64,000 nt of DNA from Phascolarctobacterium sp. ET69 (lineage in GTDB: Bacteria > Bacillota > Negativicutes > Acidaminococcales > Acidaminococcaceae). How positions within the stretch are numbered: the first letter of the stretch is position 1; the number at the start of each line of letters is the position of its first letter. The position numbers were made by a program, and so were the translations under genes. The notes beneath the pieces were generated by a model. It did no database searches. It was not told where the DNA came from and saw only the letters and a list, made by a program, of their open reading frames with translations. Below, piece after piece: positions 62,259 through 64,000 of this stretch. The stretch is from the NCBI RefSeq assembly GCF_023336935.1, contig NZ_JAMBLR010000006.1, positions 36,128 to 100,127 of the forward strand, read 5' to 3'.

Positions 62259-63962
62259 ATGAAAATAATTTTGACGGCAATCGGAAGCAAATACATACAT
62301 ACGGCATTGGGGCTGCGCAGCATCCGTGCATATGCAAAGGCGCACGGAATTGAAACGGAACTAATTGAAGATACCGTGCAGACGCCGCTGTTGGCAGTGC
62401 TGGCTGAAATAACCGGGAAAGAGCCTGATGTCGTAGGGCTTTCGGTGCATATCTGGAATAAAAATTATGTTTACAGCCTTATCAGGCTTTTGCGCAAAGT
62501 AATGCCGCAGCTTAAAATAATTGCCGGCGGTCCGGAAGTTTCGTTTGAGCCGGAACGCATTTTTAACGAATGTCCGCAGATTGATTATATTGTAATGGGT
62601 GAGGGCGAAGAAGTTTTTGTGAGCCTTATAAACGCCTTGCAGCAAAACAGCGAGCCGCCTGCACATGTTGCCTTTAAAAAGGATGGGCGCGTTATCAGCA
62701 GCGGCGGCACGGCCGTGGTTGCCGATTTGGATGTGCTTGAATTTGCTTATCCTGATTTAACAGATGTTGTTGCAGGTAAAAAAATAGTTTATTACGAAAG
62801 CACGCGCGGATGCCCGTTTAACTGTTCGTACTGCTTATCGGGAATATCGCGCAATGTGCGCAAAAGAAGCCTTGCCAAAGTTTATGCTGATTTGGACAGG
62901 ATGATTGCCGCAGGTGCGGTTTTGGTTAAATTTGTAGACCGCACGTATAATCTTGACGAAAATTATTATCTGCCGATAATGCAACATTTGGCAGAAGCAG
63001 AAACCGATGCAACTTTTCATTTTGAAATAAAGGCCGATTTGCTGACTGAAGATGTGCTTAACTTTTTAAAAACGGTTCCCAAAGGACGTTTTCAGTTTGA
63101 AATAGGTGTGCAGACAACAAATGCAGCAACTCTTAAAGCCATTAACAGGCGCGATAATTGGGAGAAACTTACAGCCAATGTAAAAAGATTGCTGAGCTAT
63201 GGGAATATTCATCTTCATCTTGATTTAATTGCCGGGCTGCCGTACGAAGGAATGGCGGAATTTGAAAAATCTTTTAATGATGTATATGGCCTGCAGCCGG
63301 ATATGCTGCAGCTGGGATTTTTAAAAGTTCTTCCGGGTACGGAAATGGAAAAACAGCGCCTTGAGCATGAGCTGCAATATATGGATGAGCCGCCTTATGA
63401 AATACTGTCGACTAAATACATGCCTTATTGCGGTTTACGGTTTTTAAAGGTTTTGGAAGATATTTTTGAACATACTTATAACAGCGGAAGATTTGTATAT
63501 ACGTTAAAATATTTAACGGAAGCAGAGGGGAATGCATTTGCTTTTTATAAAAAGTTTGCTTTGTGGTGGCAAAAACGCGGAGAATATCCGCTTGGGCATA
63601 ATGTGCGCGGCGTAAGCAGGCTTTTGTATGAATTTGCCGCTGAATGTTATGCTGAAAAGCTGGCAGATATCTGCGAATTGCTGCGTTTTGATGTTTTAAT
63701 GTTTCAGCCCGGCTGGAAACCGGAGTTTTTAAACTGGCATTCGGAAGAATTAAATGAAAAAAGCATGGCATTCTGGCGTGATGCAGAAAGAGTGCAGCGT
63801 TATCTTCCTGATTATAATTTTGCAACATGGCGGCAGATTCAGAAAAAATTTGCCATAGAATATTTTGACATTTCGCCGTTTACTTACGAAAAAACAAGAA
63901 AGTATTACCTGTTTATGTATGAAAACGGTGCAGCCAAAACAATAGAATTAAAAGATTTATAA
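62259..63962 (+). CDS. B12-binding and radical SAM protein (DUF4080 type)
   Basis: 567 residues: an N-terminal cobalamin-binding-like Rossmann domain (about 1-130; GLSVHIWNKNYV, IIAGGPEVSFE, YIVMGEGEEVF), a radical SAM domain (about 165-385) with CPFNCSYCLSG, and a C-terminal DUF4080-like part. The usual DxHxxG cobalamin His motif is not seen, so B12 binding is uncertain. Likely a methyl- or other transfer enzyme; substrate unknown. ATG 62259 follows AGAGGCGG. A TTGACA at 63981 after the stop is probably the -35 of the next transcript. Confidence 0.83.
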   Translation: MKIILTAIGSKYIHTALGLRSIRAYAKAHGIETELIEDTVQTPLLAVLAEITGKEPDVVGLSVHIWNKNYVYSLIRLLRKVMPQLKIIAGGPEVSFEPERIFNECPQIDYIVMGEGEEVFVSLINALQQNSEPPAHVAFKKDGRVISSGGTAVVADLDVLEFAYPDLTDVVAGKKIVYYESTRGCPFNCSYCLSGISRNVRKRSLAKVYADLDRMIAAGAVLVKFVDRTYNLDENYYLPIMQHLAEAETDATFHFEIKADLLTEDVLNFLKTVPKGRFQFEIGVQTTNAATLKAINRRDNWEKLTANVKRLLSYGNIHLHLDLIAGLPYEGMAEFEKSFNDVYGLQPDMLQLGFLKVLPGTEMEKQRLEHELQYMDEPPYEILSTKYMPYCGLRFLKVLEDIFEHTYNSGRFVYTLKYLTEAEGNAFAFYKKFALWWQKRGEYPLGHNVRGVSRLLYEFAAECYAEKLADICELLRFDVLMFQPGWKPEFLNWHSEELNEKSMAFWRDAERVQRYLPDYNFATWRQIQKKFAIEYFDISPFTYEKTRKYYLFMYENGAAKTIELKDL

Positions 63963-64000
63963 AAATAGCGGAAAAAGTAGTTGACAAGAGTATATTAAGA

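Noticed and set aside
1..64000. CRISPR arrays or rRNA genes
   Set aside because: No regularly spaced repeat array and no rRNA sequence was seen.

Overview
The window looks like the chromosome of a diderm Firmicute of the class Negativicutes, perhaps near Phascolarctobacterium/Acidaminococcus; the genus is a guess. Firmicute-type housekeeping genes (yhaM, ylbF-like, ccpN-like, the PPDK regulator, a WalRK-like two-component pair) sit beside outer-membrane genes: an SLH-domain porin of the OmpM type and an LptA/OstA-like periplasmic protein. The chromosomal DNA is moderately GC-rich, while 2.5-13.3 kb is strikingly AT-rich.

Layout. 1-2.4 kb: Nif3-like C-terminus, yhaM, a small membrane protein and a secreted protein. 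2.41-13.36 kb: a 10.8-kb integrative element inserted in the 5' part of rnpB (RNase P RNA). It is bounded by perfect 107-bp direct repeats that carry the rnpB promoter and the first ~56 nt of the RNA, so the right copy forms a complete rnpB and the left copy a stub closed by an element-borne terminator. The element encodes a tyrosine recombinase, a ribbon-helix-helix regulator with a likely operator, six exported, lipoprotein or membrane proteins, a winged-helix protein, a small HTH protein and a helicase-like P-loop ATPase. The winged-helix and ATPase genes share a duplicated leader RNA with an attenuator-like hairpin. The last 2.5 kb has no convincing gene but is dense in nested inverted repeats: a large structured RNA candidate (about 11.0-12.06 kb) and a second, shorter RNA unit with promoter and terminator (12.5-12.9 kb).

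13.3-23.1 kb: rnpB, a glycosyltransferase, an NlpC/P60 peptidase, a response regulator/histidine kinase pair, a nitrilase-family amidase, a VanX-like dipeptidase, a YlbF-like protein, murB and two uncharacterised genes. 23.2-30.3 kb: a cation/proton antiporter, a class IV aminotransferase homologue lacking its catalytic lysine, an ECF S-component-like protein, a TM1266-like regulator with hydG ([FeFe]-hydrogenase maturation), and a purine permease. 30.3-40.1 kb: a rod-folding leader or 6S-like RNA, the SLH porin, a copper-amine-oxidase-N-domain secreted protein, ccpN-like and PPDK regulator, lptA-like, dGTPase, dnaG-rpoD and a CAU tRNA. 40.1-51.9 kb: DUF401 permease, divergent LysR and DUF2284 genes, exoA, uvrBAC, rubredoxin, a 147-bp palindromic unit and a transglycosylase. 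52.1-60.3 kb: a complete arginine pathway, argCJBDF and argGH. 60.3-64 kb: oligoendopeptidase F and a cobalamin-binding/radical SAM protein.

The most unusual part is the element: an rnpB-targeting integrative element with long structured non-coding DNA, paired attenuator leaders, and genes whose best-placed start codon is AUA.
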